Source: CAZWSX01 sp964636985 (GTDB lineage: Bacteria > Planctomycetota > Planctomycetia > Pirellulales > Pirellulaceae). Taken from it: a stretch of DNA of 64,000 nucleotides. How positions within the stretch are numbered: position 1 is the first letter of the stretch; the number at the start of each line of letters is the position of its first letter. Shown one piece after another: positions 41,605-51,483 of the stretch. The position numbers and the translations under genes were made by a program. The DNA is taken from assembly GCA_964636985.1 (NCBI GenBank), contig CAZWSX010000030.1, positions 15,643 through 79,642 on the forward strand, read 5' to 3'. The notes beneath the pieces are model-generated. The model saw only the letters and a program-made list of their open reading frames with translations. It ran no database searches and was not told the origin of the DNA.

Positions 41605-43734
41605 ATGCCGTCGCTTGTATCGCTGACGTTCCCCGAAGCCGATTTACCCCGGATTACCTTCGACGCTCTTGACCGCAGCGTTAATCTCCTGTCGCGAGAA
41701 ACGCTAGCAGAGTTCGCTGCCGCGCTCGATCAGCTCGCAGGCCGTACCGATATCGCGGCGCTGATCGTCGATTCCGCCAAGCCAGAGTGTTTTCAGGCTG
41801 GCGCCGACGTAAATCAAGTCGCCGACCCAAATCGAACTGCCGACGATGTCCGTTCCGCAGCTCTAAAAGGCCAGCAACTATTTCGGCGGCTTTCCGAGCT
41901 TCCCTTTCCCACCATCGCAGCGATCTCCGGTGCATGCGTCGGCGGAGGCGCGGAACTCGCGTTGTGGTGCGATCGCCGGATCGCCGCGCGAACAGACAAA
42001 ACGCAGATCGGATTTCCCGAAGTCAAACTCGGCCTGTGCCCCGGCTGGGGTGGATCGACCTTGCTTCCGCGAACGATCGGATTGCCCAACGCAGTGGATC
42101 TCGCGACGCGTGGCGAATCGCTGACCGCCGACGAAGCGAAAGGGTGCGGCCTGATCGACGACGTCGTCTTGCCGTCGCTTCTGGGGGAAGCAGCCCGCCG
42201 GCTGGCGCGCAGCGAGGCTGCCTCGCGCCGCTGGCGCATCGATCGTGAAAAACGTCGGGCAACGGTCGCATTGTCGCAAGAGGAAACACAATTCCTTGCC
42301 GCGACCGCCGGCGCGATCCTCGCTCGCGAGACCAAGGGACGGTTCCCGGCACCAAGCGCCATCCTCGAACTGTTACTTACCACTAGTTCGTCCGAGTTCG
42401 ATGACGCGTTGCGTCTGGAAACAGACACCATTGCCAAACTCTTCGCCACTCCTGAACGCTCCGCGTTGACGAACGTCTTTCTGGTTACCGATCGCGCCAA
42501 GAGGAGTGCTGGCGCCCACGAACATCAAGCCCTGCCCCTTGATCGCGTGGGACTAGTCGGCATCGGCATCATGGGCATCGGTATCGCCGCCGCGCATGCC
42601 AAGGCTTCGATCGATTTCACGGCAGTCGACGCTTCGAGCGAGGCGCTTTCGCAAGGGATCGCGGCAACCCTTGCCGAAGCCGCTTACGACAAGAAGACCA
42701 AGCGAACCGATCCCGCGCGAGCACAGGTGATGGCCGGGAAGCTCCATTCCGGACCAAGCATCGCTTCGCTCGCATCATGCGCCCTGGTCATCGAAGCCGC
42801 GGTCGAGGCCGCCGATATCAAGCGCAAACTGTTCGCGGAGCTAGAAGAGGTGGTACCGCCAACGACCATCCTCGCAACTAACACTTCGACGATCCCCATC
42901 GGCGAACTGGCCAAAGGTCTGAAACATCCGGAGCGATTCTGCGGCCTGCACTTCTTCAATCCCGTGCGAAGAACGCGCGTCGTCGAAGTGATCAAAGGAC
43001 CACAAACGTCGCCTGAGACGATTGCCGCGGCGGCGGCTCACGTGCGGCGTCTAGGCAAGATGCCGATCATCGTCGGCGATAGTCCCGGCTTTGTGGTCAA
43101 CCGCGTGCTCTCCCCCTACCTCGGCGAAGCCATGGCTCTCTTCGACGAAGGGGCGACTATCGAGCAAATCGACAAAGCTTCCATGCAGTTCGGCATGCCA
43201 CTGGGTCCCTTCGCGTTGTACGACCTGGTGGGGATCGATACCTCGTACAACGCGGGCAAGGTGATGTGGATGGCGTACGCCGCGACGCGCTTCGCCTCGC
43301 CGGTCCTCCCCGCCATGCTCAAGGCGAAGCGCCTCGGCGTGAAAAATGGCCTCGGTTTTTACAGCTACCAGAACAAGCGCCGCGAGGCCCAGCCCGATCC
43401 TGTCGTCGCGAAACTGCTGGAGCTTTACGTCAAGTCGCAGAAGTCGATCTCGCAAGCCGACATGCAGTTACGGCTCTTTTTGCCGATGGTCCTGGAAGCG
43501 ACCCGCGTCCTCGACGAAGGCCTGGTCAGCGATCCATGCGATATCGATCTCGGCGTCATCTACGGGCTGGGCCTTTCGCCTCACACCGGCGGTATTTTGC
43601 ATTGGGCCGATCGATTAGGCGCTGCCAAGATCGTCGCCGAAATGGAACGCTTCGCATCGCTGGGCCCGCGCTGGAAGCCGACCGACCGGCTGCTCCAAAT
43701 GGCCGCCAGCGGACGGCGGTTTTACGACGTTTAG
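41605..43734 (+). CDS. Multifunctional enoyl-CoA hydratase / 3-hydroxyacyl-CoA dehydrogenase (FadB/FadJ type)
   Basis: The 709-residue protein is a crotonase fused to a dehydrogenase. The hydratase has both catalytic glutamates: G-G-G-A-E-L and F-P-E-V-K-L-G-L. The dehydrogenase opens with V-G-I-G-I-M-G-I-G-I-A (NAD site), then G-L-H-F-F-N-P-V with the catalytic His and V-V-E-V-I-K-G. It works with the next gene in beta-oxidation, in the cytoplasm. The following thiolase starts 27 bases downstream, an operon as in fadBA or fadIJ. Confidence 0.95.
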   Translation: MPSLVSLTFPEADLPRITFDALDRSVNLLSRETLAEFAAALDQLAGRTDIAALIVDSAKPECFQAGADVNQVADPNRTADDVRSAALKGQQLFRRLSELPFPTIAAISGACVGGGAELALWCDRRIAARTDKTQIGFPEVKLGLCPGWGGSTLLPRTIGLPNAVDLATRGESLTADEAKGCGLIDDVVLPSLLGEAARRLARSEAASRRWRIDREKRRATVALSQEETQFLAATAGAILARETKGRFPAPSAILELLLTTSSSEFDDALRLETDTIAKLFATPERSALTNVFLVTDRAKRSAGAHEHQALPLDRVGLVGIGIMGIGIAAAHAKASIDFTAVDASSEALSQGIAATLAEAAYDKKTKRTDPARAQVMAGKLHSGPSIASLASCALVIEAAVEAADIKRKLFAELEEVVPPTTILATNTSTIPIGELAKGLKHPERFCGLHFFNPVRRTRVVEVIKGPQTSPETIAAAAAHVRRLGKMPIIVGDSPGFVVNRVLSPYLGEAMALFDEGATIEQIDKASMQFGMPLGPFALYDLVGIDTSYNAGKVMWMAYAATRFASPVLPAMLKAKRLGVKNGLGFYSYQNKRREAQPDPVVAKLLELYVKSQKSISQADMQLRLFLPMVLEATRVLDEGLVSDPCDIDLGVIYGLGLSPHTGGILHWADRLGAAKIVAEMERFASLGPRWKPTDRLLQMAASGRRFYDV

Positions 43735-43761
43735 AAAACTGGAACAATCACTGGCAATCGC

Positions 43762-44955
43762 ATGAGCCGAGAGTCTTTCTTCAATACCACTCCGGAACGA
43801 ACGGCCGTCATTGTCGACGCGGTCCGCACGCCCATTGGGCGAGCCCACGCCGAGAAAGGCTGGTTCCGCGAAACGCGCGGCGACGACCTGGCTGTCGCCG
43901 TTGTGCGGGCCTTGCTCGAGCGAACGGGAATCGATCCCGCGACCGTCGACGACTGCATCATGGGCTGCACGCAGCAGACTGGCGAAGCAGGCATGAACGC
44001 CGGGCGAAACATCGCGCTCATGGCTGGTCTGCCCGAATCGACTGCGGGCTGCACCATCGATCGCTTGTGCGGCAGCAGCATGCAGGCCCTGCATCAGGCT
44101 ACTCACGCCATTGCCGCCGGCGCGGCCGACGTGCAAATTGCCGGCGGCTTCGAGCACATGCACCATCTGCCGATGGATTTCAACCACCGGCCCAACCCAA
44201 AGCTCTTTCGCGTCACCAGCAAAGCAGCGCTCCACATGGGAGCGACCGCCGAATTCCTGGCGCAATCGCGCGGCATTTCTCGCGTCGAACAAGACGCCTA
44301 CGCGCACCGCAGCCACGAGCGCGCCGCGAAGGCACACGCAGCAGGCGAATTCGCTCGCGAGATCGTCCCGCTCCCCGCGAAGGACGACGCCGGGCTAACC
44401 TTTACGGCCGAGTCCGACCAGTGTGTCCGTTTCGATAGCAGCCTCGAATCACTAGCCAGACTCGAACCCGCGTTCGTGCCGAAATACGGCACGGTTACGG
44501 CCGGAAACAGCTCGCCATTGAACGACGGCGCCTCGGCGCTCCTGGTGATGTCGGAAGCGAAGGCCAAGTCGCTCGGGCTCAAGCCAATCGCCCGCGTGCG
44601 TGCCACCAGTGTGATGGGCCTTGCACCGTCGCTCATGGGCCTCGGGCCAATCGTCGCCAGTAACAAGCTTTTTCAGCGTGTCGGCATCGGCGCTAGCGAT
44701 CTCGGTCTGATCGAGATCAACGAAGCGTTCGCGGTTCAAGCTCTCGCATGCATCCGCGAACTCAAATTCGACGAGGACCGAGTCAACGTACGAGGGGGAG
44801 CGATTGCGATTGGCCACCCGCTCGGAGCAAGCGGTTCACGGATCGTGACGACGCTCGTTCACGCGATGCGCGACAAAAAGATAGAGTTAGGCTTGGCGAC
44901 GATGTGCATCGGCATCGGGCAAGGAATCGCCACGCTCCTTGAGAACGTAAGCTAG
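43762..44955 (+). CDS. Acetyl-CoA C-acyltransferase (thiolase, FadA-like)
   Basis: The 397-residue thiolase has the nucleophilic cysteine in D-R-L-C-G-S-S-M-Q-A, the N-E-A-F-A-V-Q motif, the active-site His in A-I-G-H-P-L-G-A-S-G and the second cysteine in A-T-M-C-I-G-I-G-Q-G. The final motif, C-I-G-I-G-Q-G, resembles FadA more than the GGG form of acetoacetyl-CoA thiolases. It cleaves 3-ketoacyl-CoA in beta-oxidation. It converges on the next gene with 5 bases between. Confidence 0.95.
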   Translation: MSRESFFNTTPERTAVIVDAVRTPIGRAHAEKGWFRETRGDDLAVAVVRALLERTGIDPATVDDCIMGCTQQTGEAGMNAGRNIALMAGLPESTAGCTIDRLCGSSMQALHQATHAIAAGAADVQIAGGFEHMHHLPMDFNHRPNPKLFRVTSKAALHMGATAEFLAQSRGISRVEQDAYAHRSHERAAKAHAAGEFAREIVPLPAKDDAGLTFTAESDQCVRFDSSLESLARLEPAFVPKYGTVTAGNSSPLNDGASALLVMSEAKAKSLGLKPIARVRATSVMGLAPSLMGLGPIVASNKLFQRVGIGASDLGLIEINEAFAVQALACIRELKFDEDRVNVRGGAIAIGHPLGASGSRIVTTLVHAMRDKKIELGLATMCIGIGQGIATLLENVS

Positions 44956-44960
44956 ACGCT

Positions 44961-45791
44961 TTACGGCTTCTCGCCTCGACGACCGCGTTCCATGGTTCGA
45001 ATCAACGCGCGGATCTCTTTTTGCCGATGCTCCGGCGCGATCTCCAGCGCGGCGTAGTAGGCCTTCCGCGCTTCCTTCCAATCCTGCGCGGAAGCGTGCT
45101 GCTCGGCCTCGTCGAGCAACGCTCGAATCGGGCCGGCCGTTGCTTCTTCCTCTTCGGCTTGTTGGCGCTTGATTTCCGCTACGGAGAGCGCGCCGTACTC
45201 GGCGGTACTCTTGAACGACTTCGACGTCGCCTGGTTCCCCGTGTCTGCCGGCTGGACACTCTGCGCGGGAACTTGCACCATGCCACCGGCTGCCATTCCA
45301 CCTTGTGCTCGCATCCGCGCGATCGCATCGGCCAACGGGCTCGCCGGCGCGCGATCGCCAACGATCGGAATAATCTCCGTGATAAAGGGAGACCACACCG
45401 TTTCCTGAATCATCCCGAATCCGCCGTTACCCATCGTGATCGATGGGGTCTGGGAAGTGAACGATCGCGTGCTTCCCGAAGCAAAGTTGAATCCGAGTTG
45501 GCCTGAGACGTCGCCGCCGCCAAAACCAAATCCCACCGATCCTCCCACGCCGGGAGTAAATCCACCGAACGGCGGCCGGGCCGCGCCGGAGCCAATGTTA
45601 TTAAAGAACCAACCGTTACCGTTTAGCGAAAAACCGGTTCCCATGCGCTCGAAGAAACTATCGCTCACGTTGCCGAAAGGCGTACCCACATTGACTTGCT
45701 GGGAGGACGCGTCGCCTGCTGAAACAAAAAACGTGGCGAGAGCAAACAGAGTCGTCATCAGCGCGCCCCAGGCGCCCTTCGTGGTGACCAT
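44961..45791 (-). CDS. Secreted glycine-rich protein with C-terminal helical repeat
   Basis: From the ATG at 45791 a Sec signal peptide is followed by a Gly- and Phe-rich region (residues 55-120; F-N-N-I-G-S-G-A, F-G-F-G-G-G-D) and a helical segment that resembles one or two TPR units (A-S-A-Q-D-W-K-E-A-R-K-A-Y-Y-A-A-L-E). No named family. It may sit in the envelope. Convergent with the thiolase gene. Confidence 0.65.
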   Translation of the reverse strand: MVTTKGAWGALMTTLFALATFFVSAGDASSQQVNVGTPFGNVSDSFFERMGTGFSLNGNGWFFNNIGSGAARPPFGGFTPGVGGSVGFGFGGGDVSGQLGFNFASGSTRSFTSQTPSITMGNGGFGMIQETVWSPFITEIIPIVGDRAPASPLADAIARMRAQGGMAAGGMVQVPAQSVQPADTGNQATSKSFKSTAEYGALSVAEIKRQQAEEEEATAGPIRALLDEAEQHASAQDWKEARKAYYAALEIAPEHRQKEIRALIRTMERGRRGEKP

Positions 45792-45911
45792 TGCGATCGA
45801 CTCCTGCAGAAGTACGGCGTAGCCCACGCCGGCTCCCCCTCATGATAGAGGCAACATCGTCGTATCGGCAAGCGCATCGGGGCAGCTTAATTGCCAGAGC
45901 ATAACTGGCAG

Positions 45912-47036
45912 CTATTGATGCAGCCGCTTGAGTTCCTGGCCATCTTCCACGCGGCGAAGAATGCCGCCATAGCAGCCGACGAGGAAGGCCTCATCGTCTG
46001 GAGTGAAGGCGAACCGGTGCGGATCGCGTTCAGGGCGTTCTTTCACGCCCTCACCTCGCGCCAGATGGGTGTGAAACGAACACTTATCGAAACCGTGCCG
46101 CTGGACCTCCCGCCATGTTTCCGTCGACCAGAAAACGACTTGCCCCGTCGTCTGGTCGCCAGCTGCCAGCAGCCTGCCGCTGGCCGAGAAGAACGGCCGC
46201 GACAATCCGCGAATGCCCGTCAGAAGCTGTTGCTCCAATCCCAAATCGGCATCCCACAACAGGACGCTCCCATCGGGGTGGCCGCTCGCCAACCGCTTCC
46301 CGTCAGGCGAGTAACACATGTTGTAAAAGGGCTCTTCAAACGGCAAGGCGCTGGCGATCGTTTTGCCGGTGTCGGCGGAAACCATTCGCGGCGCCAGTTG
46401 CCCGTTGGCCTCGCGAACGATACCCACCAATCGGTCCCCCTTGGGAGACCAGGCGATCGAGATCGCTCCTCCCAGTCCTTCGAGCACCCGCATCCGCTGG
46501 TCTGGACCCACATCGAAAATGGCGCACGTTTTTCTCCCAAGAACGACGATCTGGTCGCTCGCGGGAGAAAAAGCAAAGGCGTGGCAGCGCTCGAAGCTGC
46601 GAACTCGCTCACCGGAATCGGTATTCCAAACCGTTACCTCGTGCAGAGCAAGACCCTCGTCGCCGAAAAACAATTTCGCGGCCGCCAGCCATTTGCTGTT
46701 GGCGCTAAACCGCAAGTCGAGCCAATCGCCAAACGTCTCGGAGCGCCAAACGGCCTCGCCGGATTTCAGGTCGAACGTCGTCACGATGGCCGACTTGCGC
46801 ACATCGGGATGCGGGCGTGGCGGGTCTTCGCTGTTCGACAAGCCCGAGATCGCCGTGGCCGCCGTTAAACCATTAGGCGACACGTCGACACATTGCGGGT
46901 CGCGCGCCGGCACAAATGGTGCGGCCCAGCCGCGGTTCGCAAAAGCCAAACTCGCGCAGGCTCCAGCGCCGGCGGCGAGCCAATCGCGGCGATTCCAAGT
47001 AGACGTAGCATCAATTGGTTGATGAAGGCGACGCAT
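45912..47036 (-). CDS. WD40-repeat protein with twin-arginine leader
   Basis: The N-terminus has T-W-N-R-R-D-W-L-A-A-G-A-G-A, a twin-arginine export signal. The body carries several WD40 blades: W-S-P-K-G-D-R-L-V, Y-S-P-D-G-K-R-L-A-S-G-H-P-D-G-S-V-L-L-W-D and V-V-F-W-S-T-E-T-W. About seven blades are expected for 374 residues, and I can see five. It is secreted or surface-located and probably binds partners. Divergent from the methyltransferase gene. Confidence 0.8.
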   Translation of the reverse strand: MRRLHQPIDATSTWNRRDWLAAGAGACASLAFANRGWAAPFVPARDPQCVDVSPNGLTAATAISGLSNSEDPPRPHPDVRKSAIVTTFDLKSGEAVWRSETFGDWLDLRFSANSKWLAAAKLFFGDEGLALHEVTVWNTDSGERVRSFERCHAFAFSPASDQIVVLGRKTCAIFDVGPDQRMRVLEGLGGAISIAWSPKGDRLVGIVREANGQLAPRMVSADTGKTIASALPFEEPFYNMCYSPDGKRLASGHPDGSVLLWDADLGLEQQLLTGIRGLSRPFFSASGRLLAAGDQTTGQVVFWSTETWREVQRHGFDKCSFHTHLARGEGVKERPERDPHRFAFTPDDEAFLVGCYGGILRRVEDGQELKRLHQ

Positions 47037-47146
47037 AGAGGAAGCGTGCTCGGCGGCGAACGGTGGGACGCAAAGGCGGGGAAGGATCTGTCTCTAGCTT
47101 ACCTTGCCGGGACGCGGCGCACCACGAACTCCTCGATTTGTGGACA

Positions 47147-48010
47147 ATGGATCGAATGACGAACGAGTCCAATGATCCGAAAAACACCAGTGGAAAACGC
47201 CCCCGGTACCGCCGGCTCTTCAAGGCCGCGCCCCGGCGACAAACCGCACAGCCCAAACCGACTCCCGCGGAGGCGGTGGAATCCCTCCAGGCCGAAGACG
47301 ACTTTGGCGTACCGATTCCCGGCTTGCCGCTTGCCAAGGAGAAGTGGGCACAAACAGCGATCCACCGCCTCCCTTCGCCTGGAACGGTGGATTGGTCGAG
47401 CGTTTTCGGACGCACGGCCCCGCTCGTCGTCGATCTGGGATGCGGCAACGGGCGATACGTGATCACCAGCGCCTTGCGCCGCCCCGAGTGCGATCATCTC
47501 GGCGTCGACGCGTTGCCGCTCGTTATCCGGTACGCCACACGCCGGGCCAATCAACGCGGACTCCACAACGTGCGGATGCTGGTGTGTGGCGGGCACGAAT
47601 TCCTGGAGAACTATCTCGCCCAAGAATCGGTCGACGAGTTGCATCTTTACCACCCGCAGCCATTTCGCACTTCGCGCGATGCAATGCTGGATAAGCGATT
47701 GGTCACGCCCGAGTTTTTGAGGCTGGCTTATTCGCGATTGAAACCAAGCGGCAAATTCGTCGTCCAAACCGACAACCGCGCCTACTGGCAATACATCCGT
47801 CGCACAGCGGCCGAGTTCTTCTCGATCGAGGAACAAGATGGACCGTGGCCCGACGATCCCCTAGGCAGAACCCGTCGCGAGATCTACGCGCGACGACACA
47901 ACATGCAAGTCTGGCGAGCCACTTGCCGGCAACGAACCGATCGCTCGCCGGAAGAATTGCTCGAACTAGCTCGCTCGTTGCCGCTGCCAAGATTTGACGC
48001 CGGTCCGTAA
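47147..48010 (+). CDS. trmB: TrmB-like tRNA (guanine-N7)-methyltransferase
   Basis: The SAM-binding motif V-V-D-L-G-C-G-N-G-R-Y, the H-L-G-V-D-A-L-P-L motif and the later P-E-F-L-R-L-A-Y-S-R-L-K-P-S-G-K-F-V-V-Q-T-D-N fit TrmB. However the canonical F-P-D-P-W-x-K-x-R-H motif appears as Y-H-P-Q-P-F-R-T-S-R, a changed version. Residues 1-65 are a basic, probably disordered N-terminal extension. Start 47147 is one of two adjacent ATGs (47156 is the other). Likely modifies tRNA G46 or a related substrate. Confidence 0.75.
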   Translation: MDRMTNESNDPKNTSGKRPRYRRLFKAAPRRQTAQPKPTPAEAVESLQAEDDFGVPIPGLPLAKEKWAQTAIHRLPSPGTVDWSSVFGRTAPLVVDLGCGNGRYVITSALRRPECDHLGVDALPLVIRYATRRANQRGLHNVRMLVCGGHEFLENYLAQESVDELHLYHPQPFRTSRDAMLDKRLVTPEFLRLAYSRLKPSGKFVVQTDNRAYWQYIRRTAAEFFSIEEQDGPWPDDPLGRTRREIYARRHNMQVWRATCRQRTDRSPEELLELARSLPLPRFDAGP

Positions 48011-48014
48011 GGAC

Positions 48015-49835
48015 TTAGTCCTTGCCGACGTGCTCGATCTTTTTCCAGTACTCGGCGAATGCGCCGGCGACGTTGAAGTCGGGGCTGTTGTCCAAGTCGT
48101 GGCACTGTTTGCAGTGCGTCTCGGCTACGCCGCCGGCCAGCGGAAGGCGCATCGACTCGCGGAGCTTCTGTTGCAGGTCTGGCGCCGCGCCCTTGGTTTC
48201 GGCTTCGACATGCCCTGAACCGGGGCCGTGGCAATTCTCGCAACCGCTTTGGAGCATGTTGGAAGTCTGGTTGATCCCCAGGTAGCCCGAGGCGAATGGC
48301 AATTGCTTTTGCGGCTCCCAGCCCGTCACGTGACAGCTAAGGCACTCGGGATCGAAATGGCGCGGCACAGCATCGCGCGGCGGCGGCGGCGACTTGATCG
48401 AATCGGTGGCATGAGCATGCGGCGACTTCGCCCACACTTCGTACGCCTTCGTGTGACAGTCCTTACAGGCGTCGGTGCCAACGAACTTGTAACCCGTCGC
48501 GTGCGTGAGAGGCTTGATATCGAGCCCGCGGAGGCCGGCATCTTCCAGTTGCTTTTGGTAGGTCCCCAACAACTCGATCATTTCCTTCGAGTCAGCGAAC
48601 TCCGACGTGAGAGGCACGCGTTGATAACGGACCGGCGTTTTCGCATCGGCGAACAAACCGACTACCGTCACGTGCATTCCCTTTTGACCCACGTGCAGCC
48701 ACCGCGTGTCGCTGCCGGGAATCTTTTGCAGTTCGACGTGCGGTTCGCCCGGCGAACCACCCACCACGAGCAAATTGACGCCTGGCACCGCCTTCACCAG
48801 CTTCTGAGCGTTGTCGGGGGAACCGTGATACATCGCCACGACATAGTGCACCCCCGCCTTCTTCATCGCGGCAACTGCGGCGGTCAAAGCTTTGGCGCTC
48901 GGGGTCAGCGTTACGTCCGGCCCCTCCGCGATGCGTTTGAAGAAGTCGTCGTCGATCACCTGCGTGACACCAACCTTGGTTCCTTCGACGGTGAAAACGC
49001 GAAACTTCTGCGTCAAACCCTCGTCGACAACGATGGCGTTCGCCGAGACATAGTCGGGTTCGCCCGCGTGGTTCGCCAATTCCTGAATGATGGCTTGAGA
49101 CGACATCCGAAGATCGTCACTCCCCAGGCCGATGGCGGCGTAGCCCATCTTACGCAAGGCGCTTGAGGACACTTGGAACTTGATCTCCGATTGGCGGTTC
49201 GCGCGTTGCACTTGGTTGCCGACGTCGATCGGCAGCACCTTCCAACCACGCTCATCGCGCAACTGCTTGAGGAAGGTGTGGCGGCGGGCCATGCCCCCTT
49301 TTTGATTTTCCAATCCGGTGCAACCACACGGCTCGATGTATCCATGTTGGTCGCCGGTGATAAACAGCGCCACGCGTGGCTTGGGCCAACCGTTGAACAA
49401 GGGAGGCTCTGCCTGTGCTGCCTCGGCACTCTTTTCGTCTGATTCCTTCGTTTGCGGCGCGTCGGCACCGGCTTTTTGCGCAACCTTAGGAGCAGGTCCA
49501 CCCTGAGGCCGTTGATTGCCTGCTTGCGCCCGCGGAGGATTCGGGTTGTTGGGGCGCTTCATGATGCTGGGCGGCGTCTTTCCCGGTTGAGTGCGTTGCT
49601 GCGGTCGGAGTGGATTTTGCCAGGCGAGGGGCGAGTCCACCGGCGAAACAAGCGGCAAAACCGCGTCCCAAGCGGAAGAGGCCTCGGCCACCGTGGCAGG
49701 CCCTCTGGCGGAGACGAAGTAAGCCGCGATCATCGAACCAAACGCAATTACTCCAACAGCAGCTGCGGCTGCCAATGCCCATCGCCGACGCGTGGCAAGC
49801 TGATGAAGTTCGATTGGGTCTTCGCGATTCAACAT
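48015..49835 (-). CDS. Tetrahaem cytochrome c554-like protein fused to a metallophosphatase-like domain
   Basis: A single membrane anchor (about residues 18-42) and a Pro/Ala-rich linker precede a 5'-nucleotidase/metallophosphatase-like domain starting A-L-F-I-T-G-D-Q-H-G-Y-I-E-P-C-G-C-T-G. The C-terminal 170 residues contain four haem c sites: C-K-D-C-H, C-L-S-C-H, C-E-N-C-H and C-K-Q-C-H, the layout of the cytochrome c554 family. It should be periplasmic and membrane-anchored, with redox activity. About 606 residues. The DUF1573 gene is upstream on the same strand, separated by 323 bases without any gene. Confidence 0.87.
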   Translation of the reverse strand: MLNREDPIELHQLATRRRWALAAAAAVGVIAFGSMIAAYFVSARGPATVAEASSAWDAVLPLVSPVDSPLAWQNPLRPQQRTQPGKTPPSIMKRPNNPNPPRAQAGNQRPQGGPAPKVAQKAGADAPQTKESDEKSAEAAQAEPPLFNGWPKPRVALFITGDQHGYIEPCGCTGLENQKGGMARRHTFLKQLRDERGWKVLPIDVGNQVQRANRQSEIKFQVSSSALRKMGYAAIGLGSDDLRMSSQAIIQELANHAGEPDYVSANAIVVDEGLTQKFRVFTVEGTKVGVTQVIDDDFFKRIAEGPDVTLTPSAKALTAAVAAMKKAGVHYVVAMYHGSPDNAQKLVKAVPGVNLLVVGGSPGEPHVELQKIPGSDTRWLHVGQKGMHVTVVGLFADAKTPVRYQRVPLTSEFADSKEMIELLGTYQKQLEDAGLRGLDIKPLTHATGYKFVGTDACKDCHTKAYEVWAKSPHAHATDSIKSPPPPRDAVPRHFDPECLSCHVTGWEPQKQLPFASGYLGINQTSNMLQSGCENCHGPGSGHVEAETKGAAPDLQQKLRESMRLPLAGGVAETHCKQCHDLDNSPDFNVAGAFAEYWKKIEHVGKD

Positions 49836-50158
49836 CGGTGGTAACCTTCGCAACGAGCTGCCCTAGAGGCAGGAGCCCACACTAGGGATCATTTTCAAAA
49901 ATCGAGAAACACTTCCCTCGCGACGGTGCTGGTCCGCGCGCCGTGCACCGCCGGGCCCTTCACCACGCATTCCTTTCGAGGCGAAAAATCGACCGCGCGA
50001 GGGGGCACAGTCTGACGTGCCACGCTATCGCTGCCAAGTCCAAACGTTACTGCTGGCTGACAGCAAACACGACAATATCATCCTTACGGCGGCACCAAGA
50101 AGAAGGTACCGCTAGCAACTGCCAAATCCAACGAGGCACAGTCCGTTAAATAGGCCAG
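49836..50158. other. Gap without a gene
   Basis: This 323-base stretch between the cytochrome and DUF1573 genes holds the cytochrome leader and possibly its promoter. I see no long repeat, no hairpin with a T-run and no credible short frame. Confidence 0.5.
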
Positions 50159-51379
50159 TTAGTTCTCGCTAGTAGCCGCTTCATTAACGACGGCGAACGA
50201 AAGCGGGACCACAATCTCGCTCACATCGGGGTGATTCGTTTTGATCACCAGCCGGCCCATGTTCTCTTTCGTCGGGCCCAGCATGTCGATCGGCGCCGTT
50301 CCAGGCGGAATCGTTAAGCGAATGGTCCAAAGAGCGGTGCTGCCCGTTCGCGATGTGGGTTCTTTGAGCTCAAACTTCACTGCGTCGGAGGGGAAGCACT
50401 CCGCGACGGAAACGTTCAGCTTTTGGACCCATTCTCCCCGCGCCGTAAGCAGAACCACCGTGTTGACCCCCTGGGCGCTCGCGATGCTTCCAAAGCGCAA
50501 GTCGCCGTTGGCAACCACTTTGGACCCGCTTACGACCACGTCCCCTTGAACCGTGCCTTCAATGGGGATTTCGACTTCGGGAATGTTGGGATAGCTCGTT
50601 TTGATCTTGAGATATTGGTTCACGCGACCGCGCGGCATGCTCGATTTGGTGGTCACCGTAATCAAGTACCGGCTCGGCTCGAACGCGCTCGGTTCTTTGG
50701 AGTTAAGCGACGAGAACGAGATATCAAAGTGATCCCGCCAGTCGGCGTCGGCGATGTATGGCTGTTCGATCGTGTACTTGCCGTGGCGGTTGAACACCAA
50801 CGTCAGCTGACGCGTCACCGGCGTCTCCGTCGTAAAACTGCCCAGCAGCACCGCCGGAGGCGAAACCTCGATGGTTCTGGAAACCTTCCCTCTCACCTTG
50901 ACTCGCACCATCGGGCGGTCCGGATCGTTCGTCAAGATTTCGGCTGATTGCTCGTACGACTTTTCAAAGTCGGTATTCACCTTCGCCGTCCATTTAAGCG
51001 TGACCGTCCGCGTCCCGCCTGGTGGCAACATGCCGTCATCCAGCTTGCTCATGATGCACTTGCAGGTGGTCTTCCCCTTTTTAATGTCGAGCGGCTGCGT
51101 GCCGACGTTTTTCACTACGAACGTGTGCTCGGAACCTTCACCCTGTTCCATGTTGCCGAAATCGAATTCCTCACCCCCCTCGACTTCCACGCGAGGATGG
51201 TCGCCAATTTCGGATTGACTCGAGAGGCTGCTGCGTCCCCGCGTCTTGACCCACTCGGCGGAGCTATACGACATGGGAGGTAAAACGTCCCGGTCGCGGG
51301 CCATTTCGGCCTGCGTCGTAATCAAACCCAGGCCAACGCCGAGAATCACAGCCCCCAGGGCGAAGAATGCGTACCTCAT
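50159..51379 (-). CDS. DUF1573 domain protein
   Basis: The N-terminal signal/anchor (residues 1-24) precedes a DUF1573 domain: F-D-F-G-N-M-E-Q-G-E-G-S-E-H-T-F-V-V-K-N-V-G, then K-T-T-C-K-C-I-M-S, the conserved C-x-C, and P-P-G-G-T-R-T-V-T-L-K-W. Two further Ig-like units follow. DUF1573 is an ASH-like beta-sandwich and often sits beside cytochromes or carbohydrate genes in planctomycetes. It is in line with the cytochrome and ligase-like genes on the minus strand. Confidence 0.9.
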   Translation of the reverse strand: MRYAFFALGAVILGVGLGLITTQAEMARDRDVLPPMSYSSAEWVKTRGRSSLSSQSEIGDHPRVEVEGGEEFDFGNMEQGEGSEHTFVVKNVGTQPLDIKKGKTTCKCIMSKLDDGMLPPGGTRTVTLKWTAKVNTDFEKSYEQSAEILTNDPDRPMVRVKVRGKVSRTIEVSPPAVLLGSFTTETPVTRQLTLVFNRHGKYTIEQPYIADADWRDHFDISFSSLNSKEPSAFEPSRYLITVTTKSSMPRGRVNQYLKIKTSYPNIPEVEIPIEGTVQGDVVVSGSKVVANGDLRFGSIASAQGVNTVVLLTARGEWVQKLNVSVAECFPSDAVKFELKEPTSRTGSTALWTIRLTIPPGTAPIDMLGPTKENMGRLVIKTNHPDVSEIVVPLSFAVVNEAATSEN

Positions 51380-51483
51380 GACCTACCTCGCAAATCAGAT
51401 TTAGAAAACAGCCGAAGGGATGTCTGTTCAGAGAATGGCCACGCACCTGCCCCTCTCGTCAATCCACTTATTTTACATCCCAA

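Noticed and set aside
48228..49166. 312-codon open frame opposite the cytochrome gene
   Set aside because: Haem motifs on the minus strand decide the coding strand.
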